DNA of 64,000 bases. It comes from Hordeum vulgare subsp. vulgare (Eukaryota > Streptophyta > Magnoliopsida > Poales > Poaceae). The stretch covers positions 317,947,186 through 318,011,185 of the forward strand of contig NC_058520.1 of assembly GCF_904849725.1 (NCBI RefSeq), read 5' to 3'. This document shows, one piece after another, positions 24,130-33,912 of this stretch (position 1 is its first letter; each line of letters starts with the position of its first letter). Under the pieces are notes generated by a model that made no database searches, was not told the DNA's origin, and saw only the letters and a list, made by a program, of their open reading frames with translations. The position numbers and the translations under genes were made by a program.

Positions 24130-25589
24130 CTATAGCAGGAGAACCCATCTGATCAGCCTAGGCTTAGCGTCCTTCTTCTCCCTGAGGTAATTAATAGCAG
24201 CATGATCAGAGTGAATAGTGACTTTGGTTTCAACTATGTAAGATCTGAACTTTTCACATGCAAACACGACTACCAAAAATTCCTTCTCCGTAGTGGCATA
24301 GTTTCTTTGGGCAGTGTCTGGAGTTTTACTAGCGTAGTGAATGACGTTCAACTTCTTGTCAACTCTTTGTCCTAGAACAACACCAACAGCATAATCACTA
24401 GCGTCGCACATGATTTCAAAGGGCAAGTTCCAGTCAGGTGGTTGAACAATAGGTGCAGTTATCAAAGCCTTCTTAAGTATTTCAAAGGCTTCCTCACAAT
24501 CCTCATCAAAAACAAAAGGAACATCCTTCTGCAAGAGGTTGGTAAGAGGCCTAGAAATCTTAGAGAAGTCTTTAATGAACCTTCTATAGAAACCATCATA
24601 CCTAGGAAACTTCGTATACCTCTGATATCTGTGGGGAAAGGCATTTTCTTAATTGCATCTACCTTAGCCTTATCAAATTCAATGCCTCTTTTAGAGATTT
24701 TGTGTCCTAAGACGCTACCTTGATTAACCATAAAGTGGCACTTCTCCCAATTCAAGACGAGGTTGGTTTCTTCGCATCTCTGTAAGACTCGATCAAGGTT
24801 GCTGAGGCAATCATCAAAGGAAGACCCGTAAACGGAGAAGTCATCCATGAAAACCTCGACGATCTTTTCACAAAAGTCAGAGAATATAGCCATCATACAT
24901 CTTTGGAAGGTGGCAGGCGTGTTACATAAGCCAAAAGGCATACGTCTATAGGCAAAGGTACCGAAAGGGCAGGTGAAAGTGGTTTTCTCTTGATCAGATT
25001 GTGCAACAGGTATTTGCGAGAAACCTGAATAACCGTCTAGAAAGCAGAAGTGTGTGTGCTTTGATAGCCTTTCTAGCATTTGGTCGATGAACGACAAAGG
25101 ATAATGATCTTTCCTGGTTGCCTTGTTCAGTTTCCGGAAGTCTATCACCATTCTATAGCCGGTAATAATCCTTTGTGCGATTAGTTCATCCTTATCATTA
25201 GGAATGACGGTGATACCTCCCTTCTTAGGTACGCAATATACTGGACTTACCCAATCACTATGAGCAACAGGATAGATGATTCCTGCTTCCAGAAGCTTTA
25301 ATATTTCTTTTCTAACGACCTCTTTCATCTTAGGATTTAATCTCCTTTGATGATCAGCAACTGGTTTAAAGTCAGGATCAGTTTTAATCTTGTGCTGACA
25401 TAGAGTAGGACTAATACCCTTAAGATCATCAAGAGTACATCCAATAGCAGCGCGATGCTTCCTTAGAGTTTTTAGTAACTTCTTCTCTTCGCGCTCTGAG
25501 AGGAGGGCACTAATAATGACAGGAGATATCTCCTTCTCATCAAGATAGGCATACTTAAGAGTATCAGGCAACAGTTTAAGCTCGAACAC
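24130..25589 (-). pseudogene. Element E reverse transcriptase and RNase H
   Basis: RT frame 25589-24462 has RMVIDFRKLNKATRKDHYPL, FLDGYSGFSQI, FAYRRMPFGLCNTPATFQR and the catalytic VFMDDFSVYG, a form usual in the Athila lineage. The frame shifts near 24592. RNase H follows (24534-24130) with [17 protein letters not shown] and IHSDHAA. A stop near 24130 separates it from the next part. Confidence 0.85.
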
Positions 25590-27024
25590 AGGATCACCCT
25601 TTGGTGGGGGAGGATCCCCAAGCAGTTCAACATGCAGATTATTCTTGAGAATAGGATATTATTCTAAGACAATTTTATCTATCTCATCTCTCTCCTCCAT
25701 ATGCATATCATTTTCATGCTCAAGCAGATATTGCTCTAAAGGATCCGTAGGAGGTACGACAATAGAGGAAAGAGCAATGATTTCATCTCTAGCAGACGAC
25801 TCTCTTTCATGGGGTTGTCTTCCAAACTTGGAGACGTTAAATTCATGAGACACACCCTCGAAACTTACTCTGTCAGTCTGCTTAATGCAATCAATGTGAG
25901 CATTGACAGTGTTGAGAAAGGGTCTACCAAATATGATGGGATAAAAGCTATCTTGTGCAGTACCAAGGACGAGGAAATCAATAGGATACTTCGTCTTACC
26001 ACACAAGACTTCTACGTCTCTCACAATTCCCAGAGGGCAGATAGTGTCTCTATTAGCTAGCGTAATAGTGACATCAATGGGTTCTAACTCAGCAGGTGCA
26101 ATCTCATCTTTCATTTCATCATATAGAGAATGGGGTATTGCACTAACACTAGCTCCCATATCACATAAACCATGGTAACAGTGATCTCCTATCTTAATAG
26201 AAACAACGGGCAGGCCAACTACAGGTCCGTGTTTGTCTTTCGCGTGAGGTTTAGCAATTCTAGCAGAGTCCTCACAGAATTTGATAACATGCCCATCTAT
26301 GTCTTCAGCTAAGAGATCTTTGATAATAGCAACACTAGGTTCAACTCTAATCTCCTCAAGGGGTGCAAGTGATCTAATATAACCCCTACGTATCATAGTT
26401 GGAGCTTTAGAATAATCCTTTATCCTAGCAGGGTATGGTGGTTTCTCAGTGTAAGCATAAGGAACAACATGATCACTAAAAGCAATGATTTTCTCCTCAA
26501 CTAGATTGGTTTTGGCTATGTTGCTTTCTACAGGAGGATGATATTTAAACCACTTCTCTTTGGGAAGATCAACATGAGCAGCAAAAGATTCACATAGAGA
26601 AGCTACTATCTCAGAGTCAAGTCCATACTTAGCGCTAGAATCTCTAGAAGTGTTTGTCTCAACAAAAGATTTAACACAATCAAACTGGAAATTCATACCT
26701 GACTCCTTACCTTCCTCCAGCTCCCAATCTTCAGAGTTGTGTTTTATTCTCTCCAATAAATTCCACTTGTGATCAATATCCTTCTTCATAAAAGAACCGG
26801 CACATGAAGTGTCAAGCATGGTACGACCTTCATGAGAAAGCCGAGCATAAAAGTTTTGAGTGATGATTTCTCTCGAGAGCTCATGATTGGGGCCTGAATA
26901 TAACATTGATTTAAGCCTCCCCCAAGATTGAGCTATGCCTTCCCTCAGGTTGAGGAGCAATTCCTCGTGCTTCCGTTCGTGGTGAAGATACCCCGAACAA
27001 ACTCCTCAAAGAAACAGTTTCCAT
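25590..27024 (-). pseudogene. Element E gag and protease, gag internally deleted
   Basis: An ATG at 27024 starts METVSLRSL as in F. After the Pro-Gln-Pro-Glu codons the sequence jumps to the IAQSWGRLKSM region, missing about 344 bp present in F (48941 to about 49284), including the core gag helix block. The loss shifts the frame. From 26960 the rest of gag is open and continues to the protease with CDMGASVSAIP and IIFGRPFL (active-site D in DMGAS). Gag cannot be functional. Confidence 0.85.
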
Positions 27025-27102
27025 AGTGTTAAGTGACAATAAATTTCAGCATAGTATAAAAATGTTTCCTTACCAATTTCCACTTACCAAAGGCGCTTCA
27101 CT

Positions 27103-27119
27103 CCCCGGCAACAGCGCCA
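27103..27119 (-). promoter_or_regulatory. Primer binding site of element E (tRNA-Asp type)
   Basis: Minus strand TGGCGCTGTTGCCGGGG, one change from the perfect copy in F, 11 bases inside the LTR end. Confidence 0.75.
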
Positions 27120-27130
27120 GAAAAGGGTCT

Positions 27131-28647
27131 TGATGACCCACAAGTATAGGGGATCAATCATAGTCCTTTCGATAAGTAAGAGTGTTGAACCCAACAAGGA
27201 GCACAAGGCTCTCATAAACGGATTTCAATAAGGTAATAACTGCAAGCACTGAAAGTAGCGGTAACAAGTGATTGTGTAGCGAGGTGAAATGTAGCAAGCA
27301 AAGAGAACAAGTAACAAGTAGTAGCAACGGTGCAGCAAGTGGCCCAATCCCTTTTGTATCAAGGGACAAGCCTGAACAAAGTCTTATAGGAGGAAAAACG
27401 CTCCCAAGGACACACGGGAATTTCTGTCATGCTAGTTTCATCATGTTCATATGATTCACGTTTGTTACTTTGATAGTTTGATATGTGGGTGGACCGGAGC
27501 TTGGGTACTTCCCTTACTTGGACAAGCATCCCACTTATGATTAACCTCTCTCGCAAGCATCCACAACTACAAAAGAAGAATTAAGACAAAGTCTAACCAT
27601 GGCATTAAACTAGTGGATCCAAATCAGCCCTCACGAAGCAACGCATAGACTGGGGTTTAAGCTTCTATCACTCCAGCAACCCATCATCTACTTACTACTT
27701 CCCAATGCCTTCCTCTAGGCCAAAATGTGGTGAAGTGTTATGTAGTCAACGTTCACATCACACCACTAGAGGAAAAATACATACATCATATCAAAATACC
27801 GAACAAATATCAAATTCACATGACTATTATTAACATGACTTATCCCATGTCCTCAGGAACAAAAGTAACTACTCACTAGACATGACCATAATCATGACCA
27901 TAGGTGTAATGAATAGCATCAAGGATATGAACATAGACTCTTCCACCAAGTAATCCAACTAGCATCAACTACAAAGAGTAATCAACACTACTAGCAACCT
28001 TACAAGTACCAATCGGAGTTGCGAGACGAAGATTGGTTACAAGAGATGAACTAGGGATTGAAGAGGAGATGGTGCTGATGAAGATGTTGATGAAGATGCC
28101 TCCCCTCCAACGAGAGGAGTGTTGGTGATGACGATGGAAACGATTTCCCCCTCCGGGAGGGAAGTTTCCCCGGCAGGATCGTCCTGCCGGAGCTCTAGAT
28201 TGGATCTCCTCAAGTTCCGCCTCGTGGCGGCGGCGAAACCACGAAAAAGCTCCCGATTGATTTTTTTCCAGACCAAAACCCTTCATATAGCAGAAGGGGG
28301 AGCTAGTGGGCTGCCAGGCAGCCCTGTGCCACCAGGGGGGGGGGGGGTGGCGGAGTGGGGGCTTGTGGAGCCCTGGTGGCCCCCCTCCGGTAGTTCTTTC
28401 ACCCAGTATTTTTTATATATTCCAGAAAAAATCCACGTAACTTTCCAGGGCATTTGGAGATATGCAGAATAGTGGACTCGGATTTGCTCCTTTTCTAGTC
28501 CAGAATTCCAGCTGCCTGAATTCTCCCTCTTCAAATAAACCTAGCAAAATAAGAGAGAAAAGGCATAAATATGGTACCACAAGTAATATAACAGCTCAAA
28601 AAGCAATAAATATCAACATGAAGGCATCATGCAAAATGGACGTATCA
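27131..28647 (-). repeat. 5' LTR of element E
   Basis: 1517 bp. It keeps one hairpin arm (GCTTGTGG 28361-28368), but the other arm is lost in a small deletion next to a long G run (about 28328-28340). Confidence 0.85.
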
Positions 28648-28652
28648 TTAAC

Positions 28653-30036
28653 CATCGCGTGATTCCGACTGCCACACAAAGGATGACAATCAATAAATTA
28701 ATTATGCTCCGACTTCCTAACATAGTGGTTCACCGTACGTGCAAGCTACGAGAATCACTAACTTCAACCCAAGTATTTCAAGTCACAACACCCTACTAAC
28801 GTAACTCTAATATTACCAAATCCATATCTCAAAACTTAATTGTTAGGAATCAAACTTCTCTTACTAATCAATGCACTTGAATATGGAAGTTTTTATTAAA
28901 TCCTGTTTGGATGCATATCATCTTTAGGACTACTTTCATATCACACGCCAATTACCAAGTTACTGAGAGAGAGCACTCTCAAAAAGGTATAAGTGAAGAT
29001 CGAGAGTTTTATTTCTACAAAATATGACCCCGCCGTGCTCTACAAAGATTTAAGTGAAGCACTATAGCAAAATTATCTAGCTCAAAAGATATAAGTGAAG
29101 CTCAAAGAGCATTCTAGCAAAATCACGATGAGTGCATGTCCCTCTCAAAAAGGTGTGCAGCAAGGATGATTGTGACAAGACAAAAAGAAAAGACTCCTAT
29201 AATACACGACGCTCCAAGCAAAACACATATCATGTGGTGAATAAAAATATAGCTCCAAGTAACGTTACCGATGGATTGAAGACGAAAGAGGGGATGCCTT
29301 CCCAGGGCATCCCCAAGCTTAGGCTTTTTGGTGTCCTTGAATTTGTCTTGGGATGCCTTGGGCATCCCCAAGCTTAATCTCTTTCCACTCTTTATGCCGT
29401 TGTCCATGAGAACATCACCCAAAACTTGAAAACTTCACAACACAAAACTTAAACAAAAACTCGTGATATCATTAGCATAAGAAAACAAACTACCAACTCT
29501 TTAGGTACTGTAGTAGACTTGATTTCTATTTAGATTGATGTTAGATTACTGTATTCTCACTTTTCCATGGCTAGTACCCCCATACTATACACAGTTTCAT
29601 CAAAATAAGCAATCAACACAACAAAAAACAGAATGTGTCAAAAACGAACCAGTCTGTAGCAATCTGTATACTTAGTATACTTTTGGTATCCCATAAATGC
29701 TAAACAATTAGGACAATTAGGGCCATTTGCATATCAACCAGCAGCAAAAAGAATCAACTCAAAATATCTTTCTAGGTAGGAATTAAAAATAATTTCGTGA
29801 GAACCAAGTTTCTGTCTTTTTCAGCATGATCAAACAACCATCACCAAAACTAATCATAAAGGTTTCACTTGACACAAACACAAAAAGAAACACAAAAAAC
29901 ACAATCATAACAGAATTATGATGGTGTGGACACAACAAAACAGAAAGCAAATAGCAAAAATAAATTAATTGGGTTGCCTCCCAAGAAGCACTTTTCTTTA
30001 AAGCCTTTTAGCTAGGCATTGATAATTCAATGATGC
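28653..30036 (-). other. Element C internal non-coding region, middle part
   Basis: Continues C past E and matches D at about 33960-35270 in reverse. It holds two PPT-like motifs (29307-29320, 29362-29375). No gene seen. Confidence 0.55.
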
Positions 30037-30795
30037 TCACACAAAAGACAAGAATTGAAGCACAACGAGAGCATCATAAAGCACGTGAAAATCACATCTA
30101 AGTCTAACATACTTCCTATGCATAGGCATTTTATAGGAAAACAAATTATCAAGACAAGCAATAGCTACCATATGCAAGGAAGAAGAAAGAGACAATAGCA
30201 ATCTCAACATAACGAGAGGTGATTTAGTGATATGAAAACTTCTACCACAATATTTTCCTGTGTCGTAATAATTACATGTGGGATCATATTCAATTTCAAC
30301 AATATAACTATCACATAGGATATTCTCATGATCCACATGCATGCAAAGTTGACGCTCTTCAAAAATAGTGGGATTATCATCAACTAAATTCATGACTTCT
30401 CCAAACCCACTTTAAATCTTATTGCAAATATTATTATCAATATCATATTCATCACGAGGCTTAAACAAATTTTGAATATCATAAGAAAAATCATCACCCC
30501 AATCATGATCATTGCAACAAGTAGTGGACATAGCAAAACTAGCATCCCCAAGCTTAGGGTTTTACATACTTTTAGCATGATTATCATTAATAGAATTTAT
30601 AGTGAAACCATTGCAATCATGCTTTTCATTCAAGGAGCCCTCGTGAATCACTTCATAAATTTCTTCATCACAATTTTCAGATTCACGCATCTCAATCAAA
30701 ACTTGATAAAGATAGTCAAGTGCACTCAACTCACTAGCAATTGATTCAACATAATTGGATCTCTTAAAGAGATTAGCAAGTGGATGAGGATCCAT
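30037..30795 (-). pseudogene. Element C ORF, degraded homologue of the D 236-codon frame
   Basis: ATG at 30795 starts MDPHPLANLFKRS and matches the D protein over 77 codons (about 19 differences by eye). It then stops, shifts near 30560 and resumes in the 30393-30037 frame (VDDNPTIFEERQLCMHV). It lies about 210 bp after the nearest PBS copy, the gag position, but has no gag motif. Function unknown. The D copy is open. Confidence 0.65.
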
Positions 30796-31006
30796 ATCAA
30801 TAGATTTTCAGCAAGCGAAGATGCAAGCATATTGAAGGCACATAACACACAAGCAAAGGAAAGGAAAACGAAAAAGGCAAATCTTTTTGTAAATTTTGTT
30901 TTTTTTTCAAAAGTGGGGGAGAGGAAAACGAGAGGCAAAAGGCAATAAATGTAAATGCAAGAGATGAGTTTGCGATAGTTACTTGGATAGGCTTCACTTT
31001 GAATAC

Positions 31007-31147
31007 TCCCCGACAACGGCGCCAGAAATTGGCACATTGACGGGAGACTATTCTTGACTTGATCCTCCTCCCCGGCAACGGCGCCAAAAATTGGCACGTT
31101 GACGGGAGACTATTCTTGACTTGATCCTCCTCCCCGGAAACGGCGCA
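31007..31147 (-). repeat. Triplicated primer binding site of element C, 62-bp period
   Basis: Three tRNA-Asp-type PBS copies (plus-strand forms at 31007-31023, 31069-31085 and 31131-31147) are spaced exactly 62 bp. The one next to the LTR has the most changes (CCCCGGAAACGGCGCAA); the middle one matches the canonical site. Confidence 0.85.
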
Positions 31148-31159
31148 AGAAATTCTTCT

Positions 31160-31284
31160 TGCTACCTCTTGAGCTTGCGTTGGTTTTTCCCTTGAAGAGG
31201 AAAGGGTGATGCAATACAGTAGCGATAAGTATTTCCCTCAGTTTGAGAACCAAGGTATCGATCTAGTAGGAGTATCAATATGAG
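31160..31284 (-). repeat. 5' LTR of element C, inner fragment
   Basis: Matches 15862-15986 of the other LTR. D is inserted after ATGAG (31280-31284), which repeats at 38277-38281. Confidence 0.85.
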
Positions 31285-32946
31285 TGATACGTCTCAAACG
31301 TATCTATAATTTTTGATGGTTTCACGCTGTTATCTTGTCTTCTTTGGTTGTTTTATGTACCTTTTATATCTTTTTTGGGACTAACTTATTAATTCAGTGC
31401 CAAGTGCCAGTTCCTGTTTTTTCCGTGTTTTTGACTCTTTTCAATATGATTTTGGAACGGAGTACAAACAGAAGAAAAACCCTGAAATGATTTTTTCCCG
31501 AACGGAAGAAGACCAGTGGGCTTTTGGGCCAAGCCAGGTGGGCTCCAGGGAGCCCACAAGCCCCCACTCCGCCACCAGGGGGAAGGCGGTGGTGGGCAGG
31601 CTTGTGGCCTCCCTGGCTGTCCCCTGACCTAGGTTTTTGGCCTATATATTCCCAAATATTCAACAAAAAATCAGGGGAGCCTCAATTTTTTTTTGCGCCG
31701 CCGCAAGCTTCCATTTCTGCGAGATCTCATCTAGAAACCCTTCCCGGCACCCTGCCGAAGGGAACTTTGGAGTTGGAGGGCTTCATTATCATCATCATCA
31801 CCCCTCCAATGACTCGTGAGTAGTCCACTTCAGACCTACGGGTCCGTAGTTAGTAGCTAGATGGCTTCTTCTCTCTCTTGGATCTTCAATACAAAGTTCT
31901 CCATGATCTTCATGGAGATCTATCCGATGTAATCTTCTTTGGCGGTGTGTTTGTCGAGATCCGATGAATTGTGGATTTGTGATCAGATTATCTATGATAT
32001 ATATTTGAGTCTTTGCTGATTTCTTATATGCAAGATTTGATATCCTTGTAAGTCTCTCTGAGTCTTGGGTTTTATTTGGCCAACTAGATCTTTGATTCTT
32101 GTAATGGGAGAAGTGCTTGGTTTTCGGTTCTGCCATGTGATGACCTTTCCCAGTGACAGTAGGGGCAGCAAGGCACACATCAAGTAGTTGCAATGAAGGG
32201 TAAAAATATGGGGTTTTTATCATTGGTTTGAGATTATCCCTCTACATCATGTCATCTTGCTTAAGGCGTTACTCTGTTCTTATGGACTTAATACACTAGA
32301 TGCATGCTGGATAGCGGTCGATGTGTGGAGTAATAGTAGTAGATGCAGACAGTATCGTTCTACTTGTTTTGGACGTGATGCCTATAGAAATAATCATTGC
32401 ATAGATATAGTCACGACTTTGCGCGGTTCTATCAATTGCTCAGCAGTAATTTGTTCACCCTCCATCTACTTGCTTTCATGAGAGAAGCCACTAGTAAACA
32501 CTATGGACCCCGGGTCTATTCACATCCATCGTTTACACCTCCGCTTTTACTTTGCTTTGTTACTTTGTTGCTTTCAGTTCTCACTTGGCAAACAATCTAT
32601 AAGGGATTGACAACCCCTTCATAGCGTTGGGAGCAAGTTTTTGTGTTTGTGCAGGATCTTGAGATACTCCTCCATCGGATTGATACCTTGGTTCTCAAAC
32701 TGAGGGAAATACTTACGACCGCTGTGCTACATCACCCTTTCCGCTTCGAGGGAACACCAATGCAAGGCTCCAAGGCCACAAGGGAAATCCTTTGCATACT
32801 TGCCTAGGAAGTCCCTTAAGGCATAGCCGCAGCTGAAGGATTCCTCGTGCCGTCGACACGACAATTTCCGGCGCCGTTACCGGTGATCTTTTTGAGGTAG
32901 CATAAGTATATCTGGCGCCGTTGCAAGGGAAGCACATGTAACATCA
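31285..32946 (+). repeat. 5' LTR of element D
   Basis: 1662 bp. GC-rich hairpin arms CCACAAGCC (31554-31562) and GGCTTGTGG (31599-31607), TATATAT at 31643-31649. About 11 differences from the 3' LTR in the first 205 bases, by eye, the lowest of the pairs I compared. Confidence 0.9.
31643..31649 (+). promoter_or_regulatory. TATA box in D 5' LTR
   Basis: TATATAT, 36 bp after the U3 hairpin; the 3' LTR has the same at 36976-36982. Confidence 0.55.
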
Positions 32947-32973
32947 GAAGTATTTCTGGCGGCGTTGCCGGGG
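32868..32973 (+). repeat. PBS array across D LTR boundary, 44-bp period
   Basis: PBS-like cores start at 32870 (GGCGCCGTTACCGG), 32914 (GGCGCCGTTGC) and 32958 (GGCGGCGTTGCCGGGG), exactly 44 bp apart. The first two lie inside the LTR, and the third (32957-32973) is outside and is the working PBS. The first unit includes GAGGTAGCA, where the LTR of C ends. Confidence 0.8.
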
Positions 32974-33201
32974 AGGGGAAATCAAGATCTATCCAAGTAG
33001 GTCTCACAAACTCTTCTCTTGCATTTACTTTTGTTGCCAGTTGCCTCTCGTTTTCCTCTCCCCCACTTCACATTTGCCGTTTTCATTTGCCTTTCAACTT
33101 TGCCTTTTTCCGTTCGCCCTTCTTCTGCTTGCTTTCTGTTTGCTTGTGTTACCATGTGCCTTCTTTTATCTTGCATCTTTGCTTGCTAAAAATCCATTGA
33201 T

Positions 33202-33912
33202 ATGGATCCTCATCCACTAGCTAGTCTCTTTAAGAGACCCACTATTGTGGAACGAATTGCTAGTGAGTTGAGGGCATTTGATTATTTTTATGGAGTTTTG
33301 CTTGAGATCCGTGAATCTGAAAATCGCGATGAAGAAATTCATGAAGTGATTCACGAGGGCTCCTTGGATGAAAAGCATGATTGCAATGATTTCACTATAA
33401 ATCCTATTAGTGAAAATCATGCTAAAAATATGCAAAACCCTAAGCTTGGGGATGCTAGTTTTGCTATATCCACTACTTGTTGCAATAATCATGATTGGGG
33501 TCATGCTCTTTCTTATGATCTTGAAATTTTTTTCAAACCTCATGATGAATATGATACTTGCAACAATATTGAAAGTGGGATTGGAGAAGTCATGACTTTA
33601 GTTGATGATAATCCCACTATTTTTGAAGAGCGTCAACTTTGCATGCATGTGGTTCGTGAAAATAATATCCTATGGGATAGCTATATTGTTGAATTTGAAT
33701 ATGATCCCACATGTAATTGCTATGAGAGCGGAAAATATTGTGGTAGAAACCTTCATGTTACCAAATCACCTCTCGTGATGTTGAGGTTGCTCTTGTATCT
33801 TTCTTCTTCCTTGCATATGGCAACTATTGGTTGTCTTGACAATCTATTTTCCTATAAAATGCCCATGCAAAGGAAGTATGTTAGACTTAGATGTGGTTTT
33901 CACATGCTTTAG
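33202..33912 (+). CDS. Open frame of unknown function in element D (236 aa)
   Basis: ATG at 33202, about 230 bp after the PBS, is the first long frame of the element, so it occupies the gag position. The protein starts MDPHPLASLFKRP, is acidic in the first 80 residues (HDCNDF, EEIHEVIHEG), has a Cys/His-containing middle (TTCCNNHDWGH about 92-102, CNCYESGKYC about 172-181) and a hydrophobic segment about 188-212 (LVMLRLLLYLSSSLHM). No retroviral gag, protease or zinc-knuckle pattern is present. C carries a diverged, broken homologue in the same place, so the ORF belongs to the family. It could be a packaging or accessory protein of a non-autonomous element, but I do not recognise it. Confidence 0.55.
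   Translation: MDPHPLASLFKRPTIVERIASELRAFDYFYGVLLEIRESENRDEEIHEVIHEGSLDEKHDCNDFTINPISENHAKNMQNPKLGDASFAISTTCCNNHDWGHALSYDLEIFFKPHDEYDTCNNIESGIGEVMTLVDDNPTIFEERQLCMHVVRENNILWDSYIVEFEYDPTCNCYESGKYCGRNLHVTKSPLVMLRLLLYLSSSLHMATIGCLDNLFSYKMPMQRKYVRLRCGFHML

Larger units (their letters stand above)
18748..28647 (-). mobile_element. Element E: Athila-lineage Ty3 retrotransposon, minus orientation
   Basis: LTRs at 27131-28647 (5') and 18748-20269 (3') on the minus strand start TGATACGTCC and end GGGTCATCA, flanked by TTAAC at 18743-18747 and 28648-28652. The PBS matches tRNA-Asp with one change. Gag-PR-RT-RNaseH-INT are in order and followed by ORF3. Gag has a large internal deletion and pol has frameshifts and stops, so it is defective. 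F is a close relative in the opposite orientation. Confidence 0.9.

Noticed and set aside
31007..31147. CRISPR-like array from the regular 62-bp spacing
   Set aside because: The repeat is a PBS adjoining an LTR in a plant retrotransposon; spacers are not unique and there are no cas genes.
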